In this document: one piece after another, positions 1 through 9,608 of the stretch
Layout of the letters: each line of letters opens with the position of its first letter
Numbering within the stretch: position 1 is the first letter of the stretch
Origin: CAYLMG01 sp964493425
GTDB lineage: Bacteria > Planctomycetota > Phycisphaerae > Sedimentisphaerales > Anaerobacaceae
Length of the DNA stretch: 64,000 nucleotides
Direction: 5' to 3'
NCBI GenBank assembly: GCA_964493425.1
Contig: CAZBMW010000004.1
Location: 62,001 to 126,000, forward strand
Translations under genes and position numbers: made by a program
The notes under the pieces: model-generated
Database searches by the model: none
What the model was told of the DNA's origin: nothing
What the model saw: the letters and a program-made list of their open reading frames with translations, nothing else

Positions 1-71
1 ACAATTCTGTTTGCATCATATAAAAACAGCCTAAACTCTCAGGCTTGTGTTTATAAAGAAGGGATTCTAAA

Positions 72-1127
72 GTGCTACTTGACACAATTTTAGGCTGGTT
101 TAGCATGGATATGGGTATCGACCTCGGTACCTGTACAACCCTTGTCTGCGTTCGCGGAAAAGGAATCGTCCTTAACGAACCTTCCGTAGTGGCCGTGCGC
201 AGGGGAAGCAATGTTGTTCTAAACGACGGCGAAGCTGTCGGGCTGGTCGCAAGGGAAATGCTCGGCAAAACTCCCGGCTCGATAACGGCAATCCGCCCGT
301 TAAAAGACGGCGTAATAAGTGACTTTGAAATCACCGAGGCTATGCTCAGCTACTTCATACGCAAGGTTCACGGCCGCGGCGGTCTAATCAGGCCGCGGGT
401 CGTAATAGCTGTACCAAGTGGTATCACCGCCGTTGAAAGAAGAGCCGTCATTGATAGTGCCGAGCGGGCTGGTGCAAGAAAGGTATATCTGGTTGATGAG
501 CCGATGGCCGCCGGAATAGGCGCAGGCCTGCCGATAACTGACCCAACCGCCTCGATGATTGTCGATATGGGCGGAGGCACCACTGAGGTTGCCATTATGA
601 GTCTTGCCGACATAGCATCTTGTGAATCCATACGTGTCGGCGGAGACGATATGGACGAGGCAATTATCAACCACCTAAAAAAAACTTATAATCTTCTAAT
701 AGGAGAGCCCAGGGCAGAAAAGGTTAAAATACAAATCGGCTCCGCCGCGCCGCTCGAAGAAGAACTGACAATGGAAGTAGCCGGAAGGGACACTATATCA
801 GGGCTTCCAAGAAAAATTGTTATAACAAGTGAGGAAATACGAGAATCGCTCCGCGAGCCCATAGCTGCAATTATCGAGGCAGTCACCAGAACGCTCGAAA
901 AAGCAGAGCCTGAGCTCGCTGCCGATTTAATAGAAAACGGCGTACACATTTGCGGTGGAACTTCACTGCTCAGAGGCGTGGATACAATACTTTCAAACGC
1001 AACAGGACTGCGAGTTGAAAGAGTGGAAGACCCACTAAGTGCCGTAGCAAAAGGAACAAGCGTATATCTCGAAAATCTGGAGTTATGGAAGGATACGATG
1101 GATCATAACGAGCGAGGCTGGGAATAA
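72..1127 (+). CDS. mreB: Rod-shape actin homologue MreB
   Basis: MreB is the cytoplasmic actin-like ATPase that polymerises under the inner membrane and steers the lateral peptidoglycan synthase. The 351-residue product has the usual family length. It shows the phosphate-1 loop DLGTCTTLV near residue 17, the phosphate-2 type motif IVDMGGGTTEVAIM near residue 163 and the C-terminal adenosine segment ICGGTSLLRG near residue 300. A GTG start is chosen because AAGAAGGG lies about 8 nt upstream; the internal ATG at residue 12 would remove only an N-terminal amphipathic-like stretch. It heads a same-strand series with mreC (42 nt later), mreD and PBP2, the classical elongasome order. No promoter was assigned because only 71 nt of upstream sequence are in the window. 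The identification is secure. Confidence 0.96.
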   Translation: MLLDTILGWFSMDMGIDLGTCTTLVCVRGKGIVLNEPSVVAVRRGSNVVLNDGEAVGLVAREMLGKTPGSITAIRPLKDGVISDFEITEAMLSYFIRKVHGRGGLIRPRVVIAVPSGITAVERRAVIDSAERAGARKVYLVDEPMAAGIGAGLPITDPTASMIVDMGGGTTEVAIMSLADIASCESIRVGGDDMDEAIINHLKKTYNLLIGEPRAEKVKIQIGSAAPLEEELTMEVAGRDTISGLPRKIVITSEEIRESLREPIAAIIEAVTRTLEKAEPELAADLIENGVHICGGTSLLRGVDTILSNATGLRVERVEDPLSAVAKGTSVYLENLELWKDTMDHNERGWE

Positions 1128-1169
1128 GCACCGCTCGCCGACAACTGACAGAAAGCAAGCAATACCATT

Positions 1170-1958
1170 ATGGCAAGGAAGCGTTCGAGAATCTCCAGAC
1201 GGATTTTATTCACCTGGTTTATGCTGGGTGCTCTAATACTGCTCATCGCTCCGCAACAAATGACAAGTCGACTTCAACTCTTTTTCGCTCATATCTTCCA
1301 CTGGCCTTTGCGTATGAGCAGAGACATTATGCTTTCGGCCAGAACGAGCCGGCCGACCAAAAAACACGCAGACCGAACCGAAATCCAGCTCGAAAACCGC
1401 AATGCAAATCTCGAGGCTATGCTCGCAGAAGCTATGCAGAGGGATAATGAGCTGACAAATTTCCTGAGAGAAAATCCCCGGCCTGGAGACAAGTTTGTTT
1501 TCGCAAACATTACTAAAATCTCTGCCAATGAACTCGTAATAAATCGCGGCCAAAATCAAGGCCTGAAAGTAGGTCAATTCGTCCTCGGCGACAACAGCAT
1601 CATAGGTACCGTCTGCGAGGTCACAGCTTACACCTCAAAAGTCAGGCTGATTACCAGCCCACGCTCACAAATCGCTGTCAGACTCGGTGACAGGGATGCC
1701 ATAGCCCAGGGAAATGAAACAGCTATGAAAATTCAGCTCATTCCAAAAAGTTATAAAGTCAAAACCGCACAGAAGGTATTTTGTAAACCGAAGGCCGGCT
1801 TCTTGTATTCCCCAATTATCATTGGAACCGTATCTGAACGTCGAGAAAGCAACAAAAATCCACTTCTCTGGGAGATAACCGTCGAGCCCGCCTGCGACAT
1901 AGAGACTCTGACAAGCGTTGACGTAATAGTAATCAACTCGAATAAGCCGGGGGGCTAA
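1170..1958 (+). CDS. mreC: Cell-shape protein MreC
   Basis: MreC is the bitopic periplasmic scaffold linking MreB/MreD to PBP2. The 262-residue product has an N-terminal membrane segment (about residues 10-27, ILFTWFMLGALILLIAP), then a charged coiled-coil (about 60-100). A beta-rich domain follows, with the family-like phrases LVINRGQNQGLKVGQFVLG and IIGTVCEVTAYTSKVRLITS. Length and position between mreB and mreD support the call. The Shine-Dalgarno is weak. mreD begins one nucleotide after the stop, implying translational coupling. Confidence 0.93.
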   Translation: MARKRSRISRRILFTWFMLGALILLIAPQQMTSRLQLFFAHIFHWPLRMSRDIMLSARTSRPTKKHADRTEIQLENRNANLEAMLAEAMQRDNELTNFLRENPRPGDKFVFANITKISANELVINRGQNQGLKVGQFVLGDNSIIGTVCEVTAYTSKVRLITSPRSQIAVRLGDRDAIAQGNETAMKIQLIPKSYKVKTAQKVFCKPKAGFLYSPIIIGTVSERRESNKNPLLWEITVEPACDIETLTSVDVIVINSNKPGG

Positions 1959-1959
1959 T

Positions 1960-2442
1960 ATGCGGTGGTTGCGATTCGCAGTTCTAATCATCTCCGTAAC
2001 CCTCCTGCAGGCTGGCCTTTTGTCAAATCTGGAACACAAACCAGATTTGCTCGTCATACTTGTTGTGTTCTTTTCGATTTACTGCGATATGAATGTGGCA
2101 ATCATAACTTCTTTCACTATAGGTTTCGCATCGGACATCATTGGTACGTCAATGGGGCCGGGCACTATCAGCTTTGGGGTTATCGGTACTATCATTTCCT
2201 TCCTCCATCAGCTCATATCTATTAGAAAAATACCTTATCAGGCTATAGCAATATTCGTTGCCGGGTTCTTAACCGGAATATCTATTTATTATCTAAACCT
2301 GCTCAAAGAAGGTAACGCCGAACCCAACATATATAAAATTATTTTTGTCGATTCGCTCTTCTCTGGAATTGTCGGACCGCTTTTCTTCTTGCCAATTGCC
2401 TGGTGGGTGGGTATAAAAATGCGTCGTTTTACAAGAAGATAA
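1960..2442 (+). CDS. mreD: Cell-shape membrane protein MreD
   Basis: This is a small (160-residue) polytopic inner-membrane protein with five or so hydrophobic segments, typical of MreD. It includes the family-like stretch PDLLVILVVFFSIYCDMN and the glycine-rich FTIGFASDIIGTSMGPGTISFG. MreD bridges MreC and the RodA/PBP2 synthase. The ATG lies one nucleotide after the mreC stop, and the run of G at the mreC end acts as its ribosome site. Sequence alone would be a modest match, but the context mreB-mreC-here-PBP2 makes the call firm. Confidence 0.9.
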   Translation: MRWLRFAVLIISVTLLQAGLLSNLEHKPDLLVILVVFFSIYCDMNVAIITSFTIGFASDIIGTSMGPGTISFGVIGTIISFLHQLISIRKIPYQAIAIFVAGFLTGISIYYLNLLKEGNAEPNIYKIIFVDSLFSGIVGPLFFLPIAWWVGIKMRRFTRR

Positions 2443-2485
2443 ACTGCCCCGTCACAATTTGTGCATAAGATTTTAGAAACGAAAA

Positions 2486-4609
2486 ATGTACGACAAAAGG
2501 TTAAAAATCTTCATAATTCTAAGCACACTGTTTCTTTCTTTATGCATTTTCCGTCTCGTGCAGATGCAGCTTTTACCGAACTCCTCGATTCAGGATAAAA
2601 TCGCAGAATTCAAACGACAGCGAGGCCGAAGCAGGCTGCTCAAAACCATCAGAGGCAGAATCCTTGACAGAAAAGGCCGGATTTTAGCTGACGATGAGCC
2701 GCAGTTTGAGCTTCACATAAGCTATGAGCTGATAAGTTATCTTGATGATAGGCTTATAAAAGCAAAACTTCTAAAGGCCGAACGAAGAAGCGAGCCGGAA
2801 AAAGCACTCACAGAAGCGGCTGAGCAAATCCAGGCCGGACAACGAAGGCTGAAGGAAATTATCGACAAATGCGTACATTTCGGCCACGACCGAAACCAGC
2901 TCGAACAAAAAATCAAAGAAAAAAACGACCAAGTTTGGAATCTGCGGCTCTTTCAGGCCTGGCGAGAAAACTGCTTCAAATCCGAACTTTTTCAAAAACA
3001 CAAAGACAATCTCTTTGCCGTCAAATTATCCGATTTCACCGCGGATTTTGAAAGCTATTTTCCGGATACCGACGACCGCCTGCTGCTCGTTGCAAAGCAA
3101 AATATCACGGAAATGCACGAAAGCCTGCCCCTATTAGAGCTAATCACTAACGACGACATCTTCGCCGCACAGGTAGAGTTTTTGAACATTGAAGGTGTTG
3201 AAATTGTCCCGGAAGCAAAGAGAACTTACCCCTATACAACCGTAGGTGCACAGACAATAGGATGGGTCAGCCCCGCACACAAACAAGACAAACAGCTATT
3301 CGCAGAAGACAAATTCTCAAGATATCTAGCCGGTGAGCTTTGCGGCCGCAGAGGTGTCGAGTATGTTTGTGAAAGTATCCTCCGCGGAAAACGCGGTGAA
3401 ATCTTTTACGATATCGACGGCAATGAAATACGTACGGAAAACGAGCTCGGCCGGGATGTGCAACTCACAATTGACATTGTACTTCAGCAAAAAATAGAAA
3501 AATTCCTCTCCGAACATCCCCACAACCCAAACTGCAAACCCGGTATGTCCGCCGTTGTTATCGACGTCTCTTCGGCCGACATACTTGCCCTCGTCTCTCT
3601 GCCAACATTCGATTTGAACAGTGCAAGATATAATTATGACCGGCTAATTGCCGACGGCAATGAGCCGATGATAAATAGGGCCATATACAAAACATACCCG
3701 CCCGGCTCGTCGGTAAAACCGCTGATTCTAATCGCAGGCCTCGAATCTGACAACATAACGCCTTTGGAGCCTATTAGCTGCTCAGCACAAAAGCCGCCCG
3801 ACGGCTGGCCTCAATGCTGGATAAACAAACAGTACCCCTGGCTCGGACATGACGACCAGTTCGCCGCCGACGGCGGTAATATCGCTCGAAACGCAATAAG
3901 GGGAAGCTGCAATATTTACTTCTCCCGGCTTGCCGACCGTATCGACCCGCAAGTCCTGCAGAGCTGGCTCTTCAAATTCGGTTATGGCCGCGACATTCTA
4001 AGCCCGCCTGCCGAAGTCACCGATACCAACCACAGCAGAAATTTCCTACAGGCTTCCGGCTCGATTTCAAGCAGCATCCCCAGACAAAACATCAAAACCT
4101 TCGAACAGATAACGCCGCTAAATAATTTCGAAAAAAAATTCTTCGGCATAGGCCAGGGCAACCTCCGCTCGACGCCGCTGCAGGTAACAAACGCAATGGC
4201 TGCTATCGCAAGGGCTGGTTTGTATAAAGACCCCCGCTTGTTTATTGACAAAGACTCGAATAATCAGACGGTTTCTCTCGGCCTCAAGCAACAAACGATT
4301 GATACAATCTTTGATGGTATGCATGCGGTTGTCAACGAAGTCTACGGCACTGCTTACAAAGCCTTCTTAAACAACAGCTTTGCTGAACAAAACGTTGAGA
4401 TTTATGGCAAAACCGGCTCGACGGAATTGCCCGACAATGCCTGGTTCGCCGGCTTCGCAAAGGATAATTCCGCAAAGGCAATCGCCCTCGCCGTCGTCGT
4501 TGAGGGCGGCCAGCACGGCTCATCCGACGCAGCTCCTCTCGCAAAACAAATCATCCAATTCTGCATCGACGAAGGCTACCTCGGCAAAACTATTTCGGCA
4601 GAACAATAA
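2486..4609 (+). CDS. mrdA: Penicillin-binding protein 2 (elongasome transpeptidase)
   Basis: This is a class B PBP, the D,D-transpeptidase that crosslinks lateral-wall peptidoglycan with RodA. The 707 residues contain an N-terminal membrane anchor (about 8-25), the pedestal/dimerisation domain opening with RGRILDRKGRILADDEP, and a transpeptidase domain. The three active-site motifs are S408-S-V-K411, SCN in the segment GSCNIYFSRL, and KTG at 642-644. Residues about 80-220 form a long charged, probably coiled-coil insertion that makes this protein longer than the usual 600-650 residues. It ends the mre operon; rodA does not follow. The gene is convergent with the division cluster, 13 nt from the stop of the glycosyltransferase gene. 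Confidence 0.93.
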   Translation: MYDKRLKIFIILSTLFLSLCIFRLVQMQLLPNSSIQDKIAEFKRQRGRSRLLKTIRGRILDRKGRILADDEPQFELHISYELISYLDDRLIKAKLLKAERRSEPEKALTEAAEQIQAGQRRLKEIIDKCVHFGHDRNQLEQKIKEKNDQVWNLRLFQAWRENCFKSELFQKHKDNLFAVKLSDFTADFESYFPDTDDRLLLVAKQNITEMHESLPLLELITNDDIFAAQVEFLNIEGVEIVPEAKRTYPYTTVGAQTIGWVSPAHKQDKQLFAEDKFSRYLAGELCGRRGVEYVCESILRGKRGEIFYDIDGNEIRTENELGRDVQLTIDIVLQQKIEKFLSEHPHNPNCKPGMSAVVIDVSSADILALVSLPTFDLNSARYNYDRLIADGNEPMINRAIYKTYPPGSSVKPLILIAGLESDNITPLEPISCSAQKPPDGWPQCWINKQYPWLGHDDQFAADGGNIARNAIRGSCNIYFSRLADRIDPQVLQSWLFKFGYGRDILSPPAEVTDTNHSRNFLQASGSISSSIPRQNIKTFEQITPLNNFEKKFFGIGQGNLRSTPLQVTNAMAAIARAGLYKDPRLFIDKDSNNQTVSLGLKQQTIDTIFDGMHAVVNEVYGTAYKAFLNNSFAEQNVEIYGKTGSTELPDNAWFAGFAKDNSAKAIALAVVVEGGQHGSSDAAPLAKQIIQFCIDEGYLGKTISAEQ

Positions 4610-4622
4610 AACAGAAAAGACT

Positions 4623-5708
4623 TTAATCCTTATTTATATTTATGCTCACCGGTTCTTTAAGTCTATTAAGCGTACCCTGCAGAATCTCGAAAAACTTTTC
4701 ATTGTCAGGCCAGAGAATATCCGCATCCGTGCCCATAGGCTTTTCAAGCTCATCAAGAAACCGGTGAAGGCTTTGCTCATCGAAAGTTTTTGCACTGATG
4801 CCAAGACCGAGCCGCTCGACATAATCAGCATTCACAATCTGTTCATACTGGCCGACAAGTGCAACCAGAAGCATTTTCTTTTTGAAATACATACACTCGC
4901 TTATAAGCGAAAAACCCGCGCTCGCTGCCACGCCCCTGCAGCCAGCCAAATCATTCAAAAAGCCTTCTGTTGAGCGCTTCTTAAAGATGCAGTTTTTACT
5001 TTGACTGTCCTCGTCAAAGCCGTAAATATAAAACTTCTCGTCGGCGAACTTGTGCAGAACATCTAATACATGTTTCTTCTCATACGCCGCCGTCAAATAT
5101 AAAAGTATGTAATCGCCCTGCCGGCAGGATTTTTCTGTCACCTCTTTTCTCACTACCGGCGGCGCGAGAACCGCAGCATCGATATTCAAAGTCGTCCTGA
5201 AAAAATTTATAATAATGTAAGCAGCAGCTGCTACATAATATGATTCAGTAACAAGGCTTGCCGTCAGTCTTTCAAACCATTTTTCAAGCCTGTGTTTGAG
5301 CTTACAGAGTGTAAGAAAGTGCTGATGGTCGATACTTATAAAAGGCACCTTATTACGGATTGCCCACCACGCACAGAACGGCTCGAAATCCGTTATCAAT
5401 AAATCAGGCTCGAACGGCTCAATATACCTGCGAAACAATCTCTCGTTAACCTTGTCAGCTATCGCCCACCTGCTCAGGTTATGCCAGACGGTCTGGAACG
5501 CGTCGACTCCCCCCTTGCTGTACGCGAAAGACAAACCAAATACAGGCTTGACCCGCTCCTTGAAATATTGTTTCAGATAGACAAGTGACTTCTTTGAGCC
5601 GACAAACATCACATCATGGCCCGCATCGATGAACCGCTGGCCGATAAGATGAGACCGGCTGCTGTGACCGAATCCCTCCCCCGCAACAGCGTAAATTATC
5701 TTAGCCAT
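4623..5708 (-). CDS. GT-B glycosyltransferase, MurG/UGT-like
   Basis: This is a 361-residue glycosyltransferase of the GT-B fold. The N-terminus (IIYAVAGEGFGHSSRSHLIG) is the glycine-rich loop seen in MurG/teichoic-type transferases. The C-terminal half has the donor-site phrase GCRGVAASAGFSLISECMYFKKK followed by a Q-rich segment (QYEQIVNADYVERLGLG). No membrane segment is evident. It lies 21 nt after ftsI on the same strand and is the last gene of the cluster, occupying the place where murE/murF/mraY usually stand. It might therefore act on a cell-envelope glycan, but the substrate cannot be read from sequence. It is not MurG itself as far as can be judged. Confidence 0.8.
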   Translation of the reverse strand: MAKIIYAVAGEGFGHSSRSHLIGQRFIDAGHDVMFVGSKKSLVYLKQYFKERVKPVFGLSFAYSKGGVDAFQTVWHNLSRWAIADKVNERLFRRYIEPFEPDLLITDFEPFCAWWAIRNKVPFISIDHQHFLTLCKLKHRLEKWFERLTASLVTESYYVAAAAYIIINFFRTTLNIDAAVLAPPVVRKEVTEKSCRQGDYILLYLTAAYEKKHVLDVLHKFADEKFYIYGFDEDSQSKNCIFKKRSTEGFLNDLAGCRGVAASAGFSLISECMYFKKKMLLVALVGQYEQIVNADYVERLGLGISAKTFDEQSLHRFLDELEKPMGTDADILWPDNEKFFEILQGTLNRLKEPVSININKD

Positions 5709-5729
5709 ACTCCTCTCCCGCCGGCCTAT

Positions 5730-7439
5730 TTAATACTGTGCAATCCCGTTATGACTTTCCAGGTAATTTAAAGTCTTCTCAATTATTCTGCCCGCAACCG
5801 GCGCCGCAACGGTCCCGCCGGTATAGCCCTTGCCCAAACTTATGTTAGGCCTGCAGACCATAACCAGTACGATAACCGCTGGATTCTCCGCCGGCGCACC
5901 GGCTACAAAAGACGCTACATAATCTTTTTCCGAATACCCCTTTTGCCCTAACAGTGACAGTTGTGCCGTTCCGGTTTTGCCGAAGACCTGCCACTTCTCA
6001 AGTTTGGCCTTCTTTCCGGTTCCTTCGTTTACAACACCTGTCATAGCCTCCCTGACAATCCACCTGCCCACCTCAGGCTTAATTACAAAACCAACCGGCG
6101 GTGGCGGCCGCTTAAGCCTTACGATATTACCTTCGTTATCAACTATCGCCCTGACAAGATAAGGCCGGACGTAATGACCACCGTTTGAAATAATGCAGAA
6201 CGCTCGAACAAGCTGCAAAGCCGTTGTGCTGATTTCCTGACCGAAAGGTATTCTCGTCACGCTGTATCCGTTCCATTCATCGCTCGGCCGCAAAAGCCCC
6301 ATCGCCTCCCCAGGCAAATCAATCCCCGTTCTTTCCCCGAAACCAAACAGCCGCAATCCATCGCAAAGCCTCTTCGCACCGGCCTTCTGACCGATTTTAG
6401 CCATTCCTATATTACTCGAATGAATTATAATCCCACTCACGCTAAGCTCGCCGAAGCTGTGTTCACCATACTCACCGATTCTGCCGAAACCTTTACCGCG
6501 ATAGTCACCGTTCTCGCAGAATATCTTTTCATCTTTATCAATGATGTCCCCATCGATTGCGATTGCTGCAACTATCGGCTTCAAAATACTGCCCGGCTCA
6601 AACTGGTCACTGATAGCGCGGTTCCGAAAGTTATCTGGGTCTTCGTAGCGGATTTGACTCGGCTTGAAATCAGGAAGTGTTACCATCGCCAGTATCGCAC
6701 CTGAACTCGGTTCAGCAACGACAGCAGTAGCCGACTCAGCCTGGTAATCCTCCTTCACCTTCGTAAGCTCCTCGCGGGCGAACTGCTGTATAGCAGAATC
6801 GACTGTAAGAATAATTCCGCAGCCGTCGGTAGCAAATGAATTTTGCTCTTTCAGTCGCACCGGCCTGCGAAGCACATCCGCAAAAACGACATTACCACCG
6901 GCATCGCCCCTGAGTTTCTTATCGTATTGCAGCTCAATCCCCTCAAGACCGAGATTATCAACACTCGTAAACCCAATGATATGTGATGCCAGAGACCCCA
7001 TCGGGTAATATCTGCGCCACTCGGACTCTACACCCACCCCGCTAATCTTACTTGCTGCTTTACACTGTTCTTCGTCGGCGTCACTTTTGATTTTTACATA
7101 GCCCGGGTTACCGCTGCTCTTAATAAGGTTATAGATTTGTATCGCTTCGACCTTCACAACAGGCGCAAGCGACGCCGCCGTTTTTTCAGCCGATTTTAAT
7201 GCACGGGGCTCGGCAAAAATAGTTTGTATTTTATTGCTCGCCGCCAGCACCCTGCCGCATCTGTCGAGAATAACGCCCCGCTGAGGTTTCTCGGAAATCA
7301 ACTTCTGCCGCTGTTTCTCACTCACCGAGCAAAAGTAATCTCTCTTTACACACTGCAGATAAAAACATCGCCCCATCAGTGACATATACGTCACGATTAA
7401 CAGAGCAAACAAAATTATAGTAAAACGCAGGTTTCTCAA
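5730..7439 (-). CDS. ftsI: Division transpeptidase FtsI / PBP3
   Basis: This is a class B PBP of the divisome that crosslinks septal peptidoglycan. The 569 residues start with a membrane helix (about 6-24), then the dimerisation domain with RGVILDRCGRVLAAS, then the transpeptidase. Active-site motifs are S284-I-L-K287, S341-S-N343 and K488-T-G490. The start used is a TTG with only a weak GGGA upstream; no ATG precedes the membrane helix in frame. Its place after mraZ, rsmH and ftsL-like is the standard dcw order, which separates it from the PBP2 at 2.5-4.6 kb. There is no C-terminal PASTA domain. Confidence 0.92.
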   Translation of the reverse strand: MRNLRFTIILFALLIVTYMSLMGRCFYLQCVKRDYFCSVSEKQRQKLISEKPQRGVILDRCGRVLAASNKIQTIFAEPRALKSAEKTAASLAPVVKVEAIQIYNLIKSSGNPGYVKIKSDADEEQCKAASKISGVGVESEWRRYYPMGSLASHIIGFTSVDNLGLEGIELQYDKKLRGDAGGNVVFADVLRRPVRLKEQNSFATDGCGIILTVDSAIQQFAREELTKVKEDYQAESATAVVAEPSSGAILAMVTLPDFKPSQIRYEDPDNFRNRAISDQFEPGSILKPIVAAIAIDGDIIDKDEKIFCENGDYRGKGFGRIGEYGEHSFGELSVSGIIIHSSNIGMAKIGQKAGAKRLCDGLRLFGFGERTGIDLPGEAMGLLRPSDEWNGYSVTRIPFGQEISTTALQLVRAFCIISNGGHYVRPYLVRAIVDNEGNIVRLKRPPPPVGFVIKPEVGRWIVREAMTGVVNEGTGKKAKLEKWQVFGKTGTAQLSLLGQKGYSEKDYVASFVAGAPAENPAVIVLVMVCRPNISLGKGYTGGTVAAPVAGRIIEKTLNYLESHNGIAQY

Positions 7440-7506
7440 TTTCCCATCGTAAAAATCTCACCGGCCACCCCGCCAATCCTTTCAGCTCACATTCTCGCAA
7501 ATACTG

Positions 7507-7752
7507 TCATTCGTCGATTCGCTCATCGAATGAGCCTGATATAGCTGCGGGATTTATAATGCTTTCTAATTGTAGCTGTTTGCTGCCGAGCTGCTGCTTG
7601 AGCCGGCTCTGCTCTGATTTGCAGATACTGAACTTATAAAAAATCCGATTCCGCTCACTTCGCAGGTAAACCGCAAAAAGCAGAATCGACGTCACACAAA
7701 ATATCACAAAAACAAAATACCTTTTGGTCATCCGCTCCGTTACGACAAACAC
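7507..7752 (-). CDS. FtsL-like small bitopic division protein
   Basis: The 81-residue product has one membrane helix (about residues 12-28, YFVFVIFCVTSILLFAVYL) followed by a short charged coiled-coil with leucine spacing (residues 45-66). That is the whole architecture of FtsL, the stabilising partner of FtsI. FtsL is too variable for a confident sequence match; the call rests on shape and on its location just before ftsI. The GTG start at 7752 could instead be the ATG at 7731, which lies very close to a GGAG and would leave 74 residues. Confidence 0.65.
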   Translation of the reverse strand: MFVVTERMTKRYFVFVIFCVTSILLFAVYLRSERNRIFYKFSICKSEQSRLKQQLGSKQLQLESIINPAAISGSFDERIDE

Positions 7753-7794
7753 CTCTGTTGTTAGAATTATTCCCTTTTACTCTTTATGTCACCT

Positions 7795-8628
7795 CTATGG
7801 CAGTCTCAGCCGCATCCCCTCAAAAACAGTATGCTCATCAGGCAGAATATTCTTATTCAATTCGTATATCTCCATATACCTGCTGCCGTCGCCCAGCTTC
7901 TCAGCCGCTATCTTCCACAAATTGTCATCCTCAACCACAGTATAAAAATTCCCCCTTTCTTTACTCTCCGATACGTTCTCCAGGTGCCTTCGCCCTATGG
8001 TAGTCACCTCCTCAAGTAACGGACTATCCAAAGTCTTTGTAACCGTATTCTCTGCAGAAACTGAAAGCGGCGGTATAACAAGCTTCTGGCCAGGGTAAAT
8101 CGAATCCGGGCTTTCAAGAACGCTTTTATTTGCCGCAAATATCTTGTCAACGTTTACCTTTCTGTTCCCCTCTACAGGCCCGTAAAACTTCTGGGCGATT
8201 GTCGCCAGAAAGTCACCTTTCATAACCACGTATGTTTTCGGCTTCGGCGGCTCAATCCGCTCGACCCTGACCTCTTGTTCCTTCTCTACAGGCCTCGGTT
8301 GCTGACCACCGGCAAAACTCTGCTTTGTTGTACCCCTCTCATATCCGCCCGGCTCGACAGTCCCTTCTTCCGGCTGCACCTGATGCTCTACGTTCAGGTT
8401 CAATGGCCTGCTGTATCGCACCGCAGACTCGATTACCTCTCTGCTTATTTTTCGCTCCCTCGCGGCTATTGCCGGTGTCTCGCTCCGAAGACGGATTATA
8501 TTAGTATCCGTTGTAAGCTCATTCGTCGGCTCACTTCTGCCTAACTTGGGAATTCCATTGACCAAAATTGCGATGATAAATATGAATACCAGACCAAGCA
8601 ACAACCCGATTTTCGCATCCGATGTCAT
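7795..8628 (-). CDS. Membrane-anchored double-LysM protein
   Basis: This 277-residue protein has an N-terminal membrane anchor (about residues 7-25, GLLLGLVFIFIIAILVNG) and a linker rich in Pro, Gln and Glu. Two LysM peptidoglycan-binding modules follow: about 130-190 (YVVMKGDFLATIAQKFYG … IYPGQKLVIPP) and about 230-277 (YTVVEDDNLWKIAAEKLGDG … VFEGMRLRLP). A good AGGAG lies 8 nt before the ATG. No hydrolase domain is present. Its place between rsmH and the ftsL-like gene is not part of the usual cluster and suggests a division or septal-wall role, which is inference. Confidence 0.85.
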   Translation of the reverse strand: MTSDAKIGLLLGLVFIFIIAILVNGIPKLGRSEPTNELTTDTNIIRLRSETPAIAARERKISREVIESAVRYSRPLNLNVEHQVQPEEGTVEPGGYERGTTKQSFAGGQQPRPVEKEQEVRVERIEPPKPKTYVVMKGDFLATIAQKFYGPVEGNRKVNVDKIFAANKSVLESPDSIYPGQKLVIPPLSVSAENTVTKTLDSPLLEEVTTIGRRHLENVSESKERGNFYTVVEDDNLWKIAAEKLGDGSRYMEIYELNKNILPDEHTVFEGMRLRLP

Positions 8629-8639
8629 AATCGAAACTC

Positions 8640-8695
8640 CTTTTTCTTCTTTTAATATTGATAACTAAAAACTCAACACTAAAAACTCAGCACTA
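8640..8695. repeat. Post-stop intergenic word, copy A
   Basis: The spacer between the rsmH stop and the LysM gene is built of iterated words. Positions 8664-8682 (ACTAAAAACTCAACACTAA on the plus strand) are identical to 58585-58603 between galE and the ROK kinase gene. In both places the element begins at the stop codon of the upstream gene and is read as TAGTGTTGAGTTTTTAGT on the coding strand. Confidence 0.6.
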
Positions 8696-9601
8696 TCAAA
8701 GTCTTTGTGCAATTCTCAATTTAGCGCTTCTTGAACGCCTGTTTTCGGCAATTTCAGCCCTCGTCGGAACTATCGGTTTTTTTGTTAAAACTTCGTATAT
8801 GCCTTCCGATTCATTCTTCTTGAAACTTCTTTTCACAAGTCTATCTTCAAGGCTGTGATAGCTGATTACCGCAATCTTACCATCTTTCGCAAGTACCGCC
8901 GGGCTCGAATCAAGAAGCTTCACTAAGCTGCCAAGCTCATCATTTACCGCAATTCTCAACGCCTGAAACGTCCGAGTCGCAGGATGAATTCTTCTCTTTG
9001 TCTTTTTGCCTGCTCTGCTCAAAGCCCTGCAAACAATATCTGCAAGCTGAGCCGTCGTCTTAATCGCCTCTTTCTTTCGATGCTCTACGATAAATCTTGC
9101 TATTCTTCTCGAAGCCCTTTCTTCGCCGAATCTGTAAATCACATCAGCAAGCTCGTCTTCTCTCGCATTATTTACTATATCGGCAGCGCTTCTCTTTATT
9201 CTTTTGTCAATTCTCATATCCAGCGTCATATCCGCAGCGAAGCTCAAGCCCATCTGCTCATTTGCCAACTGCACACTGCTGACACCCAAATCTGCTAAAA
9301 TGAAATCCGCCTTTTCAATACCCAGCTCGCCTAGTTTCTTGGCTGTCTGCGAGAAGTTCGAATGAACAAGAATTACCTTACAGATTAGCTCCTTTAATCT
9401 CGATTCCGCGACGCTAAGCGCTTCTTTATCAACATCAAAACCTATTAGAACCGCATTTTTATCTAAAAATTGGCCGAACAGATAACTATGACCTCCTTGT
9501 CCTATGGTCGCATCGACCATCACCCCATCCGGCGGCAAAATTATCTGTTCAGCCAGCGATTTTGAAAGAACGGGTATATGTCTAACCTGCGAACTTTCCA
9601 C
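8696..9601 (-). CDS. rsmH: 16S rRNA m4C1402 methyltransferase RsmH (MraW)
   Basis: RsmH transfers a methyl group from S-adenosylmethionine to N4 of C1402 in the decoding centre of 16S rRNA. The 301 residues begin with the family signature HIPVLSKSLAEQ, followed by the SAM loop VDATIGQGGHS, DADLGVSS-like ILADLGVSSVQL, the FQALRIAVNDEL motif and the C-terminal VISYHSLEDRLVKRSF. The GTG start has GAGAG just upstream and lies 7 nt after the preceding small gene. It is the second conserved gene of the dcw cluster. Confidence 0.96.
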   Translation of the reverse strand: MESSQVRHIPVLSKSLAEQIILPPDGVMVDATIGQGGHSYLFGQFLDKNAVLIGFDVDKEALSVAESRLKELICKVILVHSNFSQTAKKLGELGIEKADFILADLGVSSVQLANEQMGLSFAADMTLDMRIDKRIKRSAADIVNNAREDELADVIYRFGEERASRRIARFIVEHRKKEAIKTTAQLADIVCRALSRAGKKTKRRIHPATRTFQALRIAVNDELGSLVKLLDSSPAVLAKDGKIAVISYHSLEDRLVKRSFKKNESEGIYEVLTKKPIVPTRAEIAENRRSRSAKLRIAQRL

Positions 9602-9608
9602 ATTTCTC

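Noticed and set aside
4623..5708. Identification of the glycosyltransferase as MurG
   Set aside because: Only the fold-level motifs agree; the MurG signature spacing was not evident and the gene order differs from murG clusters.
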